64,000 nt of DNA from Actinoplanes aureus (GCF_015704865.1 NZ_JADQTO010000004.1:1-64000), one strand, 5' to 3'. Counted from the stretch's first letter, positions 29,012 through 42,426 are shown. Numbers and translations: made by a program. The notes: generated by a model not told the origin, from the sequence alone.

Positions 29012-30309
29012 TGAGCCAGGCAGTTCTCGAGCCTGACGCCGCCGCGTCCCGCGGCATGGACCTGCTGCGGTTCGCCACCGCCGGAAGCGTCGACGACGGC
29101 AAGTCCACGCTCATCGGCCGGCTGCTGTTCGACACCAAGACGATCTTCGCGGACCAGCTGGAGGCCGTCGAGGCGGCCAGCGCGTCCCGCGGCGACGAGT
29201 ACACCAACCTGGCTCTTCTCACCGACGGCCTGCGCGCCGAGCGGGAGCAGGGCATCACCATCGACGTGGCGTACCGGTACTTCGCCACGCCGCGGCGCAA
29301 GTTCATCATCGCCGACACCCCGGGCCACATTCAGTACACCCGGAACATGGTGACCGGTGCGTCCACGGCCGACCTGGCGCTGATCCTGGTCGACGCCCGC
29401 AAGGGCCTGGTCGAGCAGTCCCGCCGGCACGCCTTCCTGACCAGCCTGCTGCGGGTGCCGCACCTGGTCCTGTGCGTCAACAAGATGGACCTGGTCGACT
29501 GGGACCAGAAGGTCTTCGAGCGGATCGCCGACGAGTTCACCTCGTTCGCGGCGAAACTCGACGCCCCCGACCTGACGATCATCCCGATCTCCGCGCTCAA
29601 CGGCGACAACATCGCCACCCGGTCGGAGAACACCCCGTGGTACGAGGGCCCGTCCCTGCTGCACCACCTGGAGCACGTGCACATCGCCAGCGACCGCAAC
29701 CTGGTCGACGTGCGGTTCCCGGTGCAGTACGTGATCCGCCCGCAGTCGACCACGGTCACCGACTACCGCGGCTACGCCGGCCAGGTCGCCTCCGGCATCC
29801 TCAAGCCGGGCGACGACGTGATGGTCCTGCCCTCCGGCATGACCAGCACCATCTCGTCGATCGACACCGCCGACGGCCCGGTCGACGAGGCGTTCCCGCC
29901 GATGTCGGTGACGGTCCGGCTGGCCGACGAGATCGACATCTCGCGCGGTGACATGATCTGCCGCCCGCACAACGCGCCCACGCCGGTCCAGGACGTCGAG
30001 GCGATGGTCTGCTGGATGGACGAGACGGCACCGCTGCGGGTCGGCGGCAAGTACGCGATCAAACACACCACCCGGACCGCCCGTGCCGTGGTCCGCGGCC
30101 TTCAGTACCGGCTCGACGTGAACACGCTGCACCGCGACGAGACGGCCGGCGAGCTGGCGCTCAACGAGATCGGCCGGGTCAAGCTGCGCACCACGGTGCC
30201 GCTGCTCGCCGACGAGTACCGGCGTAACCGTACGACCGGCGGATTCATCCTGATCGACGAGACCACCAACCGTACGGTCGGCGCCGGGATGATCATCGAG
30301 GCCCGTTAG
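29011..30309 (+). CDS. cysN: Sulfate adenylyltransferase subunit 1 (GTPase)
   Basis: 432 residues. EF-Tu-like GTPase: GSVDDGKST (G1), EQGITID (G2 region), DTPGH (G3), NKMD (G4). Two beta-barrel domains follow. GTP hydrolysis drives APS formation by CysD. The protein ends after the barrels, so there is no fused CysC kinase domain as in many NodQ-type proteins, and no separate cysC or cysH lies nearby. The last 17 bases overlap the convergent regulator gene. Confidence 0.96.
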   Translation: MSQAVLEPDAAASRGMDLLRFATAGSVDDGKSTLIGRLLFDTKTIFADQLEAVEAASASRGDEYTNLALLTDGLRAEREQGITIDVAYRYFATPRRKFIIADTPGHIQYTRNMVTGASTADLALILVDARKGLVEQSRRHAFLTSLLRVPHLVLCVNKMDLVDWDQKVFERIADEFTSFAAKLDAPDLTIIPISALNGDNIATRSENTPWYEGPSLLHHLEHVHIASDRNLVDVRFPVQYVIRPQSTTVTDYRGYAGQVASGILKPGDDVMVLPSGMTSTISSIDTADGPVDEAFPPMSVTVRLADEIDISRGDMICRPHNAPTPVQDVEAMVCWMDETAPLRVGGKYAIKHTTRTARAVVRGLQYRLDVNTLHRDETAGELALNEIGRVKLRTTVPLLADEYRRNRTTGGFILIDETTNRTVGAGMIIEAR

Positions 30310-31123
30310 GCGCTGTGGGCGACGGCTCGGAAGCCCGGATCGTCGCCCACACCACCTTGCCGCCCTCGGTGGGCGTCGAACCCCACAGCGTGGCGATGCT
30401 GTGCACCGTGCGCAGGCCCCGGCCGCGCTCGTCGAGCGGCAGGTCCGGCCGTGGCCGGGTCAGCCGGATCATCTGTGGCAGCCGCGGATCCCGGTCGGTC
30501 ACGGACAGGTGCAGCCCCGCGCCACGCCGGGTCACCGCCACCCGGATCTCGGTACGCGCGTGCTCGACCGCGTTCGTCACCAGTTCGGACATCACCAGCC
30601 GGCTCGGGTGCAGCAGGTGCCCGAGGCCCCACTCCAGGCAGGCGTCCCCGATCAGGTTGCGGGCCACGCTGGGTGCGTCCGGATCGGGCGACAGGATGGC
30701 GCTCACCCGTTGCGCACCGGGTATCCGGCCGACCAGCGCCACCCGGGCCTGGCGCACCTTCGCGTAGACCGGCAGGAAACGGCCCGCCCCGAGAGCCTGC
30801 ATCCGGTCGGCCAGCGGCAGGTCCGGAGGCACGCAGAGGGCTAAGTGTACGGGCGGTTCCAGGCCGGCGGCGACGTGCTGTGCCGTCGCCCAGACGGCGG
30901 CGCTCTCGCTGTGCGGGTCGAGCAGACCGGTCAGATCGACGATCAGGGCGTCCGGGTGTTCGGTGAAGCAGCGACGCAGCGTGACCGAGGCACTGGTACG
31001 CAGCCGAGCGTCCCAGCGGCCACGCACGGTGATTACGGAGATGGCGGCGTCGTCGTCGGCATCCACGCTGACGGTGACGCTCTGCTCGGCCTCATCACGA
31101 AGAACCGGCGGACTGACCCCCAT
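30293..31123 (-). CDS. STAS-like plus HATPase (anti-sigma-type) regulator
   Basis: About 276 residues. The first half resembles an anti-sigma-factor antagonist (STAS): a beta strand, then ALIVDLTGLLDPHSESA at the position of the phospho-serine loop. The second half is an RsbW-like ATPase with SELVTNAVEHA (N-box), VTDRDPRLPQ (G1) and DERGRGLRTV (G2). Having both in one chain suggests a self-contained partner-switching regulator. The start at 31123 is chosen because TATGGT lies 7 bases before that ATG; another ATG at 31135 is possible. It overlaps cysN tail to tail by 17 bases. Confidence 0.75.
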   Translation of the reverse strand: MGVSPPVLRDEAEQSVTVSVDADDDAAISVITVRGRWDARLRTSASVTLRRCFTEHPDALIVDLTGLLDPHSESAAVWATAQHVAAGLEPPVHLALCVPPDLPLADRMQALGAGRFLPVYAKVRQARVALVGRIPGAQRVSAILSPDPDAPSVARNLIGDACLEWGLGHLLHPSRLVMSELVTNAVEHARTEIRVAVTRRGAGLHLSVTDRDPRLPQMIRLTRPRPDLPLDERGRGLRTVHSIATLWGSTPTEGGKVVWATIRASEPSPTAPNGPR

Positions 31124-31130
31124 GCCGGAC

Positions 31131-31136
31131 ACCATA
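31131..31136 (-). promoter_or_regulatory. -10 box TATGGT
   Basis: TANNNT 7 bases before the ATG at 31123. Confidence 0.4.
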
Positions 31137-31238
31137 ACCGCGTGGCCGGTGGGCGGGCCTCTGGTCTCGCTCCTGTGGGTGATCAGGCGAAAGGCCGAGC
31201 GAACCCCACGGATTGGTGGCCCCGAGGGGCCGAACGGC

Positions 31239-31463
31239 TCACTTGTCGTCGTGGGCCTCGTGGTCCTCGTCGTGGTCCGAGAGTTCCTCGATCGCCTCGG
31301 TGATGGCACCGGTGAGGTCCCCGGCCGGTACGGCGATGCTCTCGCCGTCGACGGCACCGATCGGTTCGGGCTGTGGCGCGGTCCCCTCACCGGCGAAGCC
31401 GAACTCGTTGGGCTCGTTGGCTTCCCGGGACTGGTCCTGCGGCGGGTTGGCCTCGGTCGTCAT
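31239..31463 (-). CDS. Small acidic hypothetical protein
   Basis: About 74 residues beginning MTTEANPPQDQSREANEP, with a predicted helix (DLTGAITEAIEELSD) and an Asp/His/Glu-rich end (DHDEDHEAHDDK) that might bind metal. No family recognised. The ribosome site is poor; TATGCC, an imperfect -10, lies 7 bases before the ATG. It sits alone between the STAS/ATPase gene and galK. Confidence 0.5.
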   Translation of the reverse strand: MTTEANPPQDQSREANEPNEFGFAGEGTAPQPEPIGAVDGESIAVPAGDLTGAITEAIEELSDHDEDHEAHDDK

Positions 31464-31500
31464 GAGACGAGGCATACCCGCCGCGGGTCCGGTCGAAGCG

Positions 31501-32642
31501 TTACAGCCGGGTCGCGCCGGGACCGGCGACGGCCACCCAGCTGGTCGGGGCGGTGAAGCTGTGCTCGGCGTACGCCTCGGCCACCGCTGCCGCGGTCGCC
31601 TCCGCCCGGTCGGCGTCGACCAGGGCGAGCACGCAGCCGCCGAAGCCGCCGCCGGTCATCCGGGCGCCGTACGCCCCAGCCGCCAGCGCCGCCTGCACGG
31701 CTACGTCCACCTGCGCCACGGTGATCTCGAAGTCGTCGCGCATCGAGGTGTGCGAGGCGGTGAGGAGCGGGCCGATCTCGCGGGTCCGCCCGGACCGGAG
31801 CAGGGTGACGGTGTCCAGCACCCGCTGGTTCTCCGTGACGATGTGCCGGGTGCGCTTGCGCATCACGTCGTCGTCGAGCCGCTCCAGCGCCGCCGGCAGC
31901 TCGTCCACGCCGACGTCGCGCAGGGCGGCCACGCCCAGTGCCGCGGCCGCCGCCTCGCAGGACTTGCGGCGGGCGCCGTACTCACCGTCGACGTGCTGGT
32001 GCGGCGCATTGCTGTTGATCACGAGGATGGCCAGGCCCTCGGCGGCCAGGTCGAACGGGATCTGCTCCACCTGGTACGTCCGGCAGTCGAGGAACAGGGC
32101 CCGGCCCCGCTGGCACCGGATCGACGCGGACTGGTCCAGGATCCCGGTGGGTGCGCCCACGTAGAGGTTCTCGGCGCGCTGGGCGAGCGCCGGCCGCTTC
32201 TCCACCGGCAGGTCCAGCCCGCCCAGATCGGCGAGCGCGGTCAGCACCGCCGACTCGAGGGCGGCCGAGGAGGACAGCCCGGAGCCGAGCGGCACGTCCG
32301 AGGCGATCGCGATGCGCGCCGGGGGCACGTCGAAGCCGGCGTCGTGCAGCGCCCAGACCACCCCGGCGACGTACGCCCCCCAGCCGGTCACCTCGCCCGG
32401 CTCGGTGATCCCGAAGGTCACTGGCTCGGGGACCAGCGTGGAGCAGACCGACCACTGGCCGCCGGTCGCCGGTGCGGCCGCCGCCACCGTGCGCTGCGGC
32501 AGCGCGAACGGCAGCACGAAGCCGTCGTTGTAGTCGGTGTGCTCGCCGATCAGGTTCACCCGGCCGGGCGCGGCCCAGAGACCGGCCGGCTCGGACCCGT
32601 ACGCATCCTGGAAGGCCGCCTGAGCGGTCGCCACGACGTCGC

Positions 32643-32646
<4 letters not shown>
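31501..32646 (-). CDS. galK: Galactokinase
   Basis: 381 residues. GHMP signatures GRVNLIGEHTDYNDGF (galactose site), PLGSGLSSSAALE (ATP loop) and MTGGGFGGC near the C-terminus. It phosphorylates galactose at C1. The ATG overlaps the galE stop (ATGA), so it is coupled to galE. galT is not in the window, leaving the Leloir pathway incomplete locally. Confidence 0.95.
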
Positions 32647-34772
<2,126 letters not shown>

Positions 34773-34776
34773 CCCG

Positions 34777-35304
34777 GTGTTGGAACCCGCCCTGACGCGC
34801 ATCGGCGTGGCGATCGACATCCCCGAGCCCTGGGGCTCGGCGCTGACCCGCCGGCGCGCGGAGGCCGGCGATCCGCAGGCCGCCTACACGCCGGCGCACG
34901 TCACCCTCCTCGGGCCCACCGAGGTGGCGACCGACGCGCTCCCGGCGGTGGAGAAGCACCTCGAGGCCCTCGCCTCGGCACAGCCCCCGTTCGTCATCCA
35001 GCTGCGCGGGACCGGCACCTTCCGTCCGGTCACCGAAGTGGTTTTCGTGACTCTGGCAAAGGGCATCAGCGAGTGTGAGCTGCTGGCCGAGGCGATCACG
35101 CGCTCGGAGGACGTGCGGCGGGACACCCGGTTCCCGTACCACCCGCACGTCACCGTCGCGCAGGACGTGCCGCCCGAGGCACTGGACGCGGTCTTCGACG
35201 ATCTGGCCGGATTCTCGGCCAGCTTCGAGGTCTCGTCCTTCACGCTCTTCTCGCACGGCGGCGAGGGGCCGTGGCGGCCACGCCGCGACTTCCCGCTCGG
35301 CTGA
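34777..35304 (+). CDS. 2'-5' RNA ligase family (2H phosphoesterase) protein
   Basis: 175 residues. Two HxT motifs, HVTLLGP and HVTVAQD, about 85 residues apart define the 2H phosphoesterase active site. Members hydrolyse or form 2'-5' or cyclic phosphodiester bonds in RNA and nucleotides; the exact substrate is unknown. The GTG at 34777 is 4 bases after the trpS stop, so it is probably co-transcribed with trpS. Confidence 0.88.
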   Translation: MLEPALTRIGVAIDIPEPWGSALTRRRAEAGDPQAAYTPAHVTLLGPTEVATDALPAVEKHLEALASAQPPFVIQLRGTGTFRPVTEVVFVTLAKGISECELLAEAITRSEDVRRDTRFPYHPHVTVAQDVPPEALDAVFDDLAGFSASFEVSSFTLFSHGGEGPWRPRRDFPLG

Positions 35305-35328
35305 GCCCCCGTTTTTCGTGATGTCGGT

Positions 35329-35334
35329 TACGGT
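35329..35334 (+). promoter_or_regulatory. -10 box TACGGT of the YihY gene
   Basis: Exactly 6 bases before the GTG at 35341; leaderless start predicted. Confidence 0.5.
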
Positions 35335-35340
35335 CGGCCC

Positions 35341-36264
35341 GTGAATCCGATCGACCGGGCGTACGACGCGGCTGAGGCCCGGATCATGGCGCTCCGCTAC
35401 CGGTCGCCGTATTTCGATCATCTGTGCCGGGCGATCCTGCGCTACGAGGACGTGCAGGGTGGCCGGCTGGCCGCCGCGATCGCCTACTACGGCTTCTTCG
35501 CGATCTTCGCTCTGCTGCTCATTGGCTACTCGGTCTTCGGCTTCCTGCTGGCCAACAACATCGAGCTCTTCGACCTGGTCGTCGACTTCCTCGCGAACAA
35601 CCTGCCGTTCCTCGACGTGCAGGCCATCGTGGACAGCAAGAAGACGGTCGGCATCGTCGGCATCCTCGGCCTGACCTTCACCGGCATCGGCTGGGTCGAG
35701 TCGATCCGATCCTCCCAGCGGCTGATCTGGCAGCTGCGCGAGCAACCCGGCTACATCGGCGTACGCCAGGTGGTCGACCTGGTCGTACTGATCGGCATCC
35801 TGATCCTGCTCGCCCTCTCCCAGCTCGCCGTCTACGGCCTGGAGCGGCTGCTGCACTGGCTGGCCGGTGGTGGCTTCGCCACGCTTCTCTCGATCGTCAG
35901 CCTGGTGCTCACCCTGGCGGTCAACATGCTGCTGGCGGCAGCCCTGCTGGCCGCTGTGCCACGGCTGCGGATGACGGCGCGCCGGATGGCGCCGCCGGTT
36001 CTCCAGGTCGGCATCGGCATCATGCTGCTCAACACCGTGGGCCGGACCTTCGTCGCGATCGTCGAGCGCAACCCGGCGTACGCCCTGGTCGGTTCCGCGG
36101 TCGGCGCCCTGGTCTACCTGTACGTCTTCAACCAGTTGCTGCTCTTCGGCGCGGCCTGGGCGGCCACCAGCCCGCACGGCCGGGTGGTGGATCTCTCGGC
36201 GGACGACAAGACCGCCCCGGTGGGGCAGAACACCTGGATCCGGCATGCCGATCGCGGTGAATAG
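35341..36264 (+). CDS. YihY/BrkB family inner-membrane protein
   Basis: 307 residues with about six membrane helices. RAILRYEDVQGGRLAAAIAYYGFFA near the N-terminus and the GAALVYLY-like (GALVYLYVFNQLLLFGA) end are the family's hallmarks. Despite the old name tRNA-processing RNase BN it is a membrane protein of unknown function. It stands alone after the trpS pair. Confidence 0.88.
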   Translation: MNPIDRAYDAAEARIMALRYRSPYFDHLCRAILRYEDVQGGRLAAAIAYYGFFAIFALLLIGYSVFGFLLANNIELFDLVVDFLANNLPFLDVQAIVDSKKTVGIVGILGLTFTGIGWVESIRSSQRLIWQLREQPGYIGVRQVVDLVVLIGILILLALSQLAVYGLERLLHWLAGGGFATLLSIVSLVLTLAVNMLLAAALLAAVPRLRMTARRMAPPVLQVGIGIMLLNTVGRTFVAIVERNPAYALVGSAVGALVYLYVFNQLLLFGAAWAATSPHGRVVDLSADDKTAPVGQNTWIRHADRGE

Positions 36265-36384
36265 GCTTTTCCAACAAGGGTGATCTATGTCGCCGCCCGG
36301 GCGTACAACGTGATACAGAAACGTGCTGATCGGGACCTGGGATTGCAACCAGGTAACGGTGCGCGAACAGTCCGGAACGATCCC

Positions 36385-36413
36385 CTGACGAGGCGTTTAG
36401 CCGGGGCTACGCT
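36385..36413 (+). promoter_or_regulatory. Promoter before the nucleoside importer operon
   Basis: CTGACG (36385-36390), 17 bases, TACGCT (36408-36413). About 45 bases of leader follow before the ribosome site of the lipoprotein gene. Confidence 0.5.
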
Positions 36414-36465
36414 GCCGACCTGAGATTCACCGTGCGAATTCGGTGAGCAGTGGAAGGAGGGCGTC

Positions 36466-37554
36466 TTGCGCCCAGTACGTGGGAAGCGGATCGTAGCGAT
36501 TCTCGCGGCAGGTGGGCTGACGCTCGCTGCCGCTGCTTGTGGCGACGCCCCTGACGAGACACCGACCGGCGGCACCAGCGCCGCAGCGGAATACTCGGCC
36601 TGCATGGTCACCGACCTTGGTGGCATTGACGACAAGTCGTTCAACGCCTCCGCCTGGGCCGGCCTGGAGGCCGCCAAGGCTGAGCAGAGCAACATCAAGA
36701 CCTCGTACACGGCCTCGTCGTCGGAGGCCGACTACGAGCCCGGCCTGCGCGGCGCGGTCAGCAAGAAGTGCAACTTCACCCTCGCGGTCGGCGGCCTGAT
36801 GGGCGACGTCACCAAGAAGGTCGCCGGCGAGAACACCAGCTCGCAGTTCGGCATCGTCGACAGCGGCAGCAGCGGGCCGAACGTCTACCCGATGCAGTTC
36901 GCCACGCACCAGGCCGCGTTCCTCGCCGGTTACCTGGCCGCGGGCTACTCGAAGTCGGGCAAGGTGGCGACCTACGGCGGTCTGAAGATCCCGCCGGTCA
37001 CCATCTTCATGGACGGCTTCGCCGACGGTGTGGCGCACTACAGCGAGGCCAAGGGCAAGAAGGTCGAGGTCATCGGCTGGGACAAGAAGGCGCAGAACGG
37101 CACCTTCGCCGAGAGCTTCATCGACCAGAACAAGGGCAAGACCATCACCCAGACCCTGGTCGCCCAGGGCGCTGACGTGGTCATGCCGGTCGCCGGCGGC
37201 ACCGGCCTGGGCACCGCGCAGGTGGCCAAGGACTCGGCCGGCAAGCTCTCGGTCATCTGGGTCGACCAGGACGGCTGCAAGAGCGCCGAGCAGTACTGCG
37301 ACGTGTTCCTGACCACCGTGGTCAAGAACATCGAGGACGCGGTGAAGCAGGCCGTGCTCAAGGGCGCGAAGGGTGAGGCGCTCGCCCCCACCCCGGGCTA
37401 CCTGGGCTCCCTGGAGAACAACGGTGTCTCGCTGGCGCCGTACAACCAGTTCGACTCGAAGGTCGACGCCGCGCTCAAGACCGAGGTGGAGACGCTCAAG
37501 GCGGACATCGTCTCGGGCAAGGTCAAGGTCGAGTCGGCCAGCGCGCCGCAGTGA
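36466..37554 (+). CDS. BMP-family nucleoside-binding lipoprotein
   Basis: 362 residues. A signal peptide ends in the lipobox LAAAAC, anchoring the protein outside the membrane. The body is a PnrA/BmpA-type periplasmic binding fold (DLGGIDDKSFNASAW, DSGSSGPNVYPMQF, HQAAFLAGYLAA, VWVDQDG-like segment). It delivers nucleosides to the ABC importer encoded next. The TTG start at 36466 is clear from GGAAGGAGGG five bases upstream. Confidence 0.93.
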   Translation: MRPVRGKRIVAILAAGGLTLAAAACGDAPDETPTGGTSAAAEYSACMVTDLGGIDDKSFNASAWAGLEAAKAEQSNIKTSYTASSSEADYEPGLRGAVSKKCNFTLAVGGLMGDVTKKVAGENTSSQFGIVDSGSSGPNVYPMQFATHQAAFLAGYLAAGYSKSGKVATYGGLKIPPVTIFMDGFADGVAHYSEAKGKKVEVIGWDKKAQNGTFAESFIDQNKGKTITQTLVAQGADVVMPVAGGTGLGTAQVAKDSAGKLSVIWVDQDGCKSAEQYCDVFLTTVVKNIEDAVKQAVLKGAKGEALAPTPGYLGSLENNGVSLAPYNQFDSKVDAALKTEVETLKADIVSGKVKVESASAPQ

Positions 37555-37665
37555 TCCACGAGTAGTAGCATCTGGCCGCCGCGCGGTCGCAGGTCATACC
37601 CTGCGGCCGAGCGGCGGCTCGCATTGACCGTCCACCAGGCCAGGAACCGACGTCAGGAGATTCCG

Positions 37666-39185
<1,520 letters not shown>

Positions 39186-39189
<4 letters not shown>

Positions 39190-40424
39190 CCGCCGAGCCA
39201 CGGAAGCCTGACGAGGACTCCTTCGTCAGCCATTTCGTACGCAACCTGTGGTCGGCGAACAGCGTCACCGTCACCTTCCTGTCGGCCGTCCTGGCCGTCG
39301 TCATCGGCGCGGTGCTCATCGTCGTCTCCGACTCGGAGGTGCTGGCGAAGTTCAGCTACTTCACCGCCCGCCCGGGCGACGCGCTGACCGCGAGCTGGGA
39401 ACTGATCAGCACCGCCTACTCGAACCTGCTCAAGGGCGCGCTCGGTGACCCGGAGGCGTACTCGGCCTGGTTCTCCGGAACCGGCACCTGGCAGGACGCG
39501 CTCGCCCCGATCTCGGAGACGCTCACCTACGCGGCGCCGCTGGTCTTCACCGGCCTGTCCGTGGCGCTCGCCTTCCGCGGCGGTCTGTTCAACATCGGCG
39601 CACAGGGCCAGGCGGTGCTCGGCTGCATCACGGCCGGCGTCGTCGGGTTCTCGTTCGGCCTGCCGATCGTGCTCAACCTGCTGATCGCGCTGATCGCCGG
39701 CCTGCTCGGCGGTGCGCTGTGGGGCTTCATCCCGGGCATCCTCAAAGCCCGTACCGGGGCCCACGAGGTGATCACCACGATCATGCTGAACTACATCGCC
39801 AGCCTCTTCCTGTCCTGGCTGGTGCTGCAGAAGGGCATCCAGGACCCGGACCGGACCGATGCGATCAGCAAGGCCGTCGCCGAGTCCGCACAGCTGCCGT
39901 CCTTCGGCGGTGTGCTCCGGGTGCACCTGGGCATCCTGCTCGCGCTGGCCGCCACGTTCGGCGTCGCCTGGTTGCTGAACCGCTCCGCGTTCGGGTTCGA
40001 GCTGCGTGCCGTGGGCGCCAACCCGCACGCCGCCGAGACCGCGGGCATCAGCGTCGCCCGGACGTACGCCCTGCTGATGGCCGTCGCCGGCGGTCTGGCC
40101 GGGCTGGGCGGCGCCGTCCAGGTGCTCGGCACCGCGCACGCGCTGACCCCCGCGGTGGCCGGCAACATCGGCTTCGACGGTCTGCTGGTCGCCCTGCTCG
40201 GCCGGAACAAGCCGTGGAGCACGTTCTTCGCCGCGCTGCTGTTCGGTGCGCTGCGCGCCGGTGGCAACCGGATGCAGTCGTTCTCCGGCATCTCGCTGGA
40301 GTTGGTCACGGTGCTGCAAGCCCTGATCGTCATCTTCATCGCCGCCCCCGCACTGGTGAAGGCGATCTTCCGACTCCGCGCCAGCCGCAATCTGCGGTCC
40401 GGCGTGACCCTGGCGAAGGGCTGA
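39186..40424 (+). CDS. Nucleoside ABC importer permease 1
   Basis: 412 residues, about nine helices. GLSVALAFRGGLFNIGAQGQ and AHEVITTIMLNYIA are typical of the BMP-type permease, as is FGFELRAVGANPHAAETAGI. The large outer loop after the first helix (about 45-110) is normal for this subunit. Coupled to the ATPase gene by a GTGA overlap. Confidence 0.93.
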
Positions 40425-40428
40425 GGAC

Positions 40429-41697
40429 ATGTCGACCGCGACTGTGGCGGAGCTGACCGAGGTCGCCGCTCCGGAGCCGTTCTGGACCCGGCAGCGCCGC
40501 CTCGGCCTGGGCCTGATCATTTTCGGCGGCCTGGCCGCCGTGCTCTTCGGCGCGCTCGCCCCGAGCGAGGCCGCGCGTTTCACCCTGAGCGAGGACGCCG
40601 AGGGCGCCGCGCTCTCGATCAACGGCCAGTTCGGCGCGATCCTCTTCGGGGTGCTGACCGTGGCCGCCGGTGGCGTGCTCTTCGCAGGCCTGGCCAAGCG
40701 CCGCCAGACCCTGCTGCTCACCCTGGGCATCCTCTCCTTCGTCCTGTCCTTCCTCTGCTGGCAGGTGGCGGGCAAGTTCCTGCCGCTGGTGGACACCAGC
40801 AGTGGCACGCTGCAGCTGGCGCTGCCGCTGATCCTGGGCGCCCTGGCGGGTGTGCTCGGCGAGCGCTCCGGCGTGGTCAACGTGGCGATCGAGGGCCAGT
40901 TCCTGATGGGCGCCTTCGCCGGGGCGCTGGTCGGCACGATGGCCGGCAGCGTCTGGGCCGGCCTGATCAGCGCGGCCGTCGGCGGCGTGATCATCGCCGC
41001 CATCCTGGCCGTGCTCGCGATCCGCTACCTGGTCGACCAGGTGGTGGTCGGCATGGTGCTGAACCTGTTCGCACTCGGTATCACCGGCTTCCTCTACGAG
41101 CGGCTGATGCAGCCCGACGCGGCCGGCTACAACACCCCGCCGCAGATGCCGACCTGGAGCGTGCCCGGGCTGTCCGACATCCCGGTGATCGGCCCGGTTC
41201 TGTTCCAGGCGAACCTGCTGGTCTGGGTGGCGCTGCTGCTGGTCGTGGTGATTCACTTCGGGCTGACCCGGACCCGCTGGGGTCTGCGGACCCGGGCGGT
41301 CGGCGAGCACCCGACCGCGGCCGACACCGTCGGTGTCCGGGTGCGCGGCCTGCGCTACATGAACGTGCTGCTGGGCGGGGTGGTGGCCGGTCTCGGCGGC
41401 GCCTACTTCACCCTGGTGGCGACCGGGAGCTTCTCCAAGAACATGACCGCGGGCGCCGGCTTCATCGCGCTCGCTGCCCTGATCTTCGGCCGGTACTCGC
41501 CGTTCGGTGCGCTCGGCGCGGCGCTGTTCTTCGGCTTCGCGCAGAAGCTGGCGACCTACCTCAGCGCGGTCGGCAGCCCGGTGCCCAGCCAGTTCCTGAA
41601 CATGCTGCCGTACGTGGCCACCATCATCGCGGTGGCCGGCCTGGTCGGCCGGGTACGCGCCCCGGCGGCCGATGGTCTCCCGTACATCAAGGGCTGA
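40429..41697 (+). CDS. Nucleoside ABC importer permease 2
   Basis: 422 residues. After two extra N-terminal helices comes the permease core LGERSGVVNVAIEGQFLMGAF, with VVGMVLNLFALGITGFLYE and TRWGLRTRAVGEHPTAADTVG. It pairs with permease 1 to form the transport channel. It starts 4 bases after the previous stop with GAGG before the ATG. The cytidine deaminase gene follows after 15 bases. Confidence 0.93.
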   Translation: MSTATVAELTEVAAPEPFWTRQRRLGLGLIIFGGLAAVLFGALAPSEAARFTLSEDAEGAALSINGQFGAILFGVLTVAAGGVLFAGLAKRRQTLLLTLGILSFVLSFLCWQVAGKFLPLVDTSSGTLQLALPLILGALAGVLGERSGVVNVAIEGQFLMGAFAGALVGTMAGSVWAGLISAAVGGVIIAAILAVLAIRYLVDQVVVGMVLNLFALGITGFLYERLMQPDAAGYNTPPQMPTWSVPGLSDIPVIGPVLFQANLLVWVALLLVVVIHFGLTRTRWGLRTRAVGEHPTAADTVGVRVRGLRYMNVLLGGVVAGLGGAYFTLVATGSFSKNMTAGAGFIALAALIFGRYSPFGALGAALFFGFAQKLATYLSAVGSPVPSQFLNMLPYVATIIAVAGLVGRVRAPAADGLPYIKG

Positions 41698-41712
41698 GGC
41701 AGAATCAGAGCT

Positions 41713-42426
41713 ATGGAGATCGACTGGGCGGGGCTGCGCGCTGCCGCCATCGAGACGATGCGGCGCGCCTATACCCCGATTTCCGACTTCCCGGTCGGTG
41801 TGGCGGGGCTGGTCGACGACGGACGTGTCGTCGTCGGCTGCAACGTGGAGAACGCGTCACTGGGCATGACCCTGTGCGCCGAGTGCGGGCTGGTCAGCTC
41901 GCTGCACGCGACGGGCGGGGGTCGCCTGGTGGCGATCTCCTGCGTCGACGCGACCGGCGCCCCGCTGATGCCGTGCGGCCGGTGCCGCCAGCTTCTGTGG
42001 GAGCACGGCGGCCCGGATCTGCTGGTCGAGGCGCTGCCGCGGCCGCTGCGGATGACCGAGTTGCTGCCGCACGCGTTCGGCTACGAGGACATGGAACGGG
42101 TCACCGGTCCGGCCGGCGCCGCCGAGGTCCCGGCCGAGCTGGCCAAGTGGCGCGGCCGAGGCACGGTCTTCGTCCACCCCGACCTGTCCGGTGGCGAGAC
42201 CATCTGGACCGGGTACTGGGAACGCTCGTCGGGCGAGCCCGGGACCAGCGAGGAGAAGGGCATCCTCGAGGAGGGCCCGAACTTCCCCGCCGCGGCCGCC
42301 GCCGTGGCCTGGGGATTGGTTCGTTCACCGCGGGTGGTCGTGGTGGACGCCGAAGGCAAGCTGTCCTGGGCCGGTGAAGGCGACACCCCCGAGGGCATTC
42401 CGCAGCGCTGGGAGGACAATTCGTGA
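41713..42426 (+). CDS. cdd: Cytidine deaminase with extra C-terminal domain
   Basis: 237 residues, against roughly 130 for a normal homotetrameric Cdd. The active site is complete: CNVENASLG, C55-A-E57-C58 (zinc Cys and catalytic Glu) and PCGRC (C88, C91). It deaminates (deoxy)cytidine to (deoxy)uridine. Residues about 140-237 are an added part (GRGTVFVHPDLS, GYWERSS, EEGPNFPAAAAAVAWG, VVVDAEGKLSWAGEG) that I do not recognise. Its TGA overlaps the GTG of deoA by four bases. Confidence 0.93.
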   Translation: MEIDWAGLRAAAIETMRRAYTPISDFPVGVAGLVDDGRVVVGCNVENASLGMTLCAECGLVSSLHATGGGRLVAISCVDATGAPLMPCGRCRQLLWEHGGPDLLVEALPRPLRMTELLPHAFGYEDMERVTGPAGAAEVPAELAKWRGRGTVFVHPDLSGGETIWTGYWERSSGEPGTSEEKGILEEGPNFPAAAAAVAWGLVRSPRVVVVDAEGKLSWAGEGDTPEGIPQRWEDNS

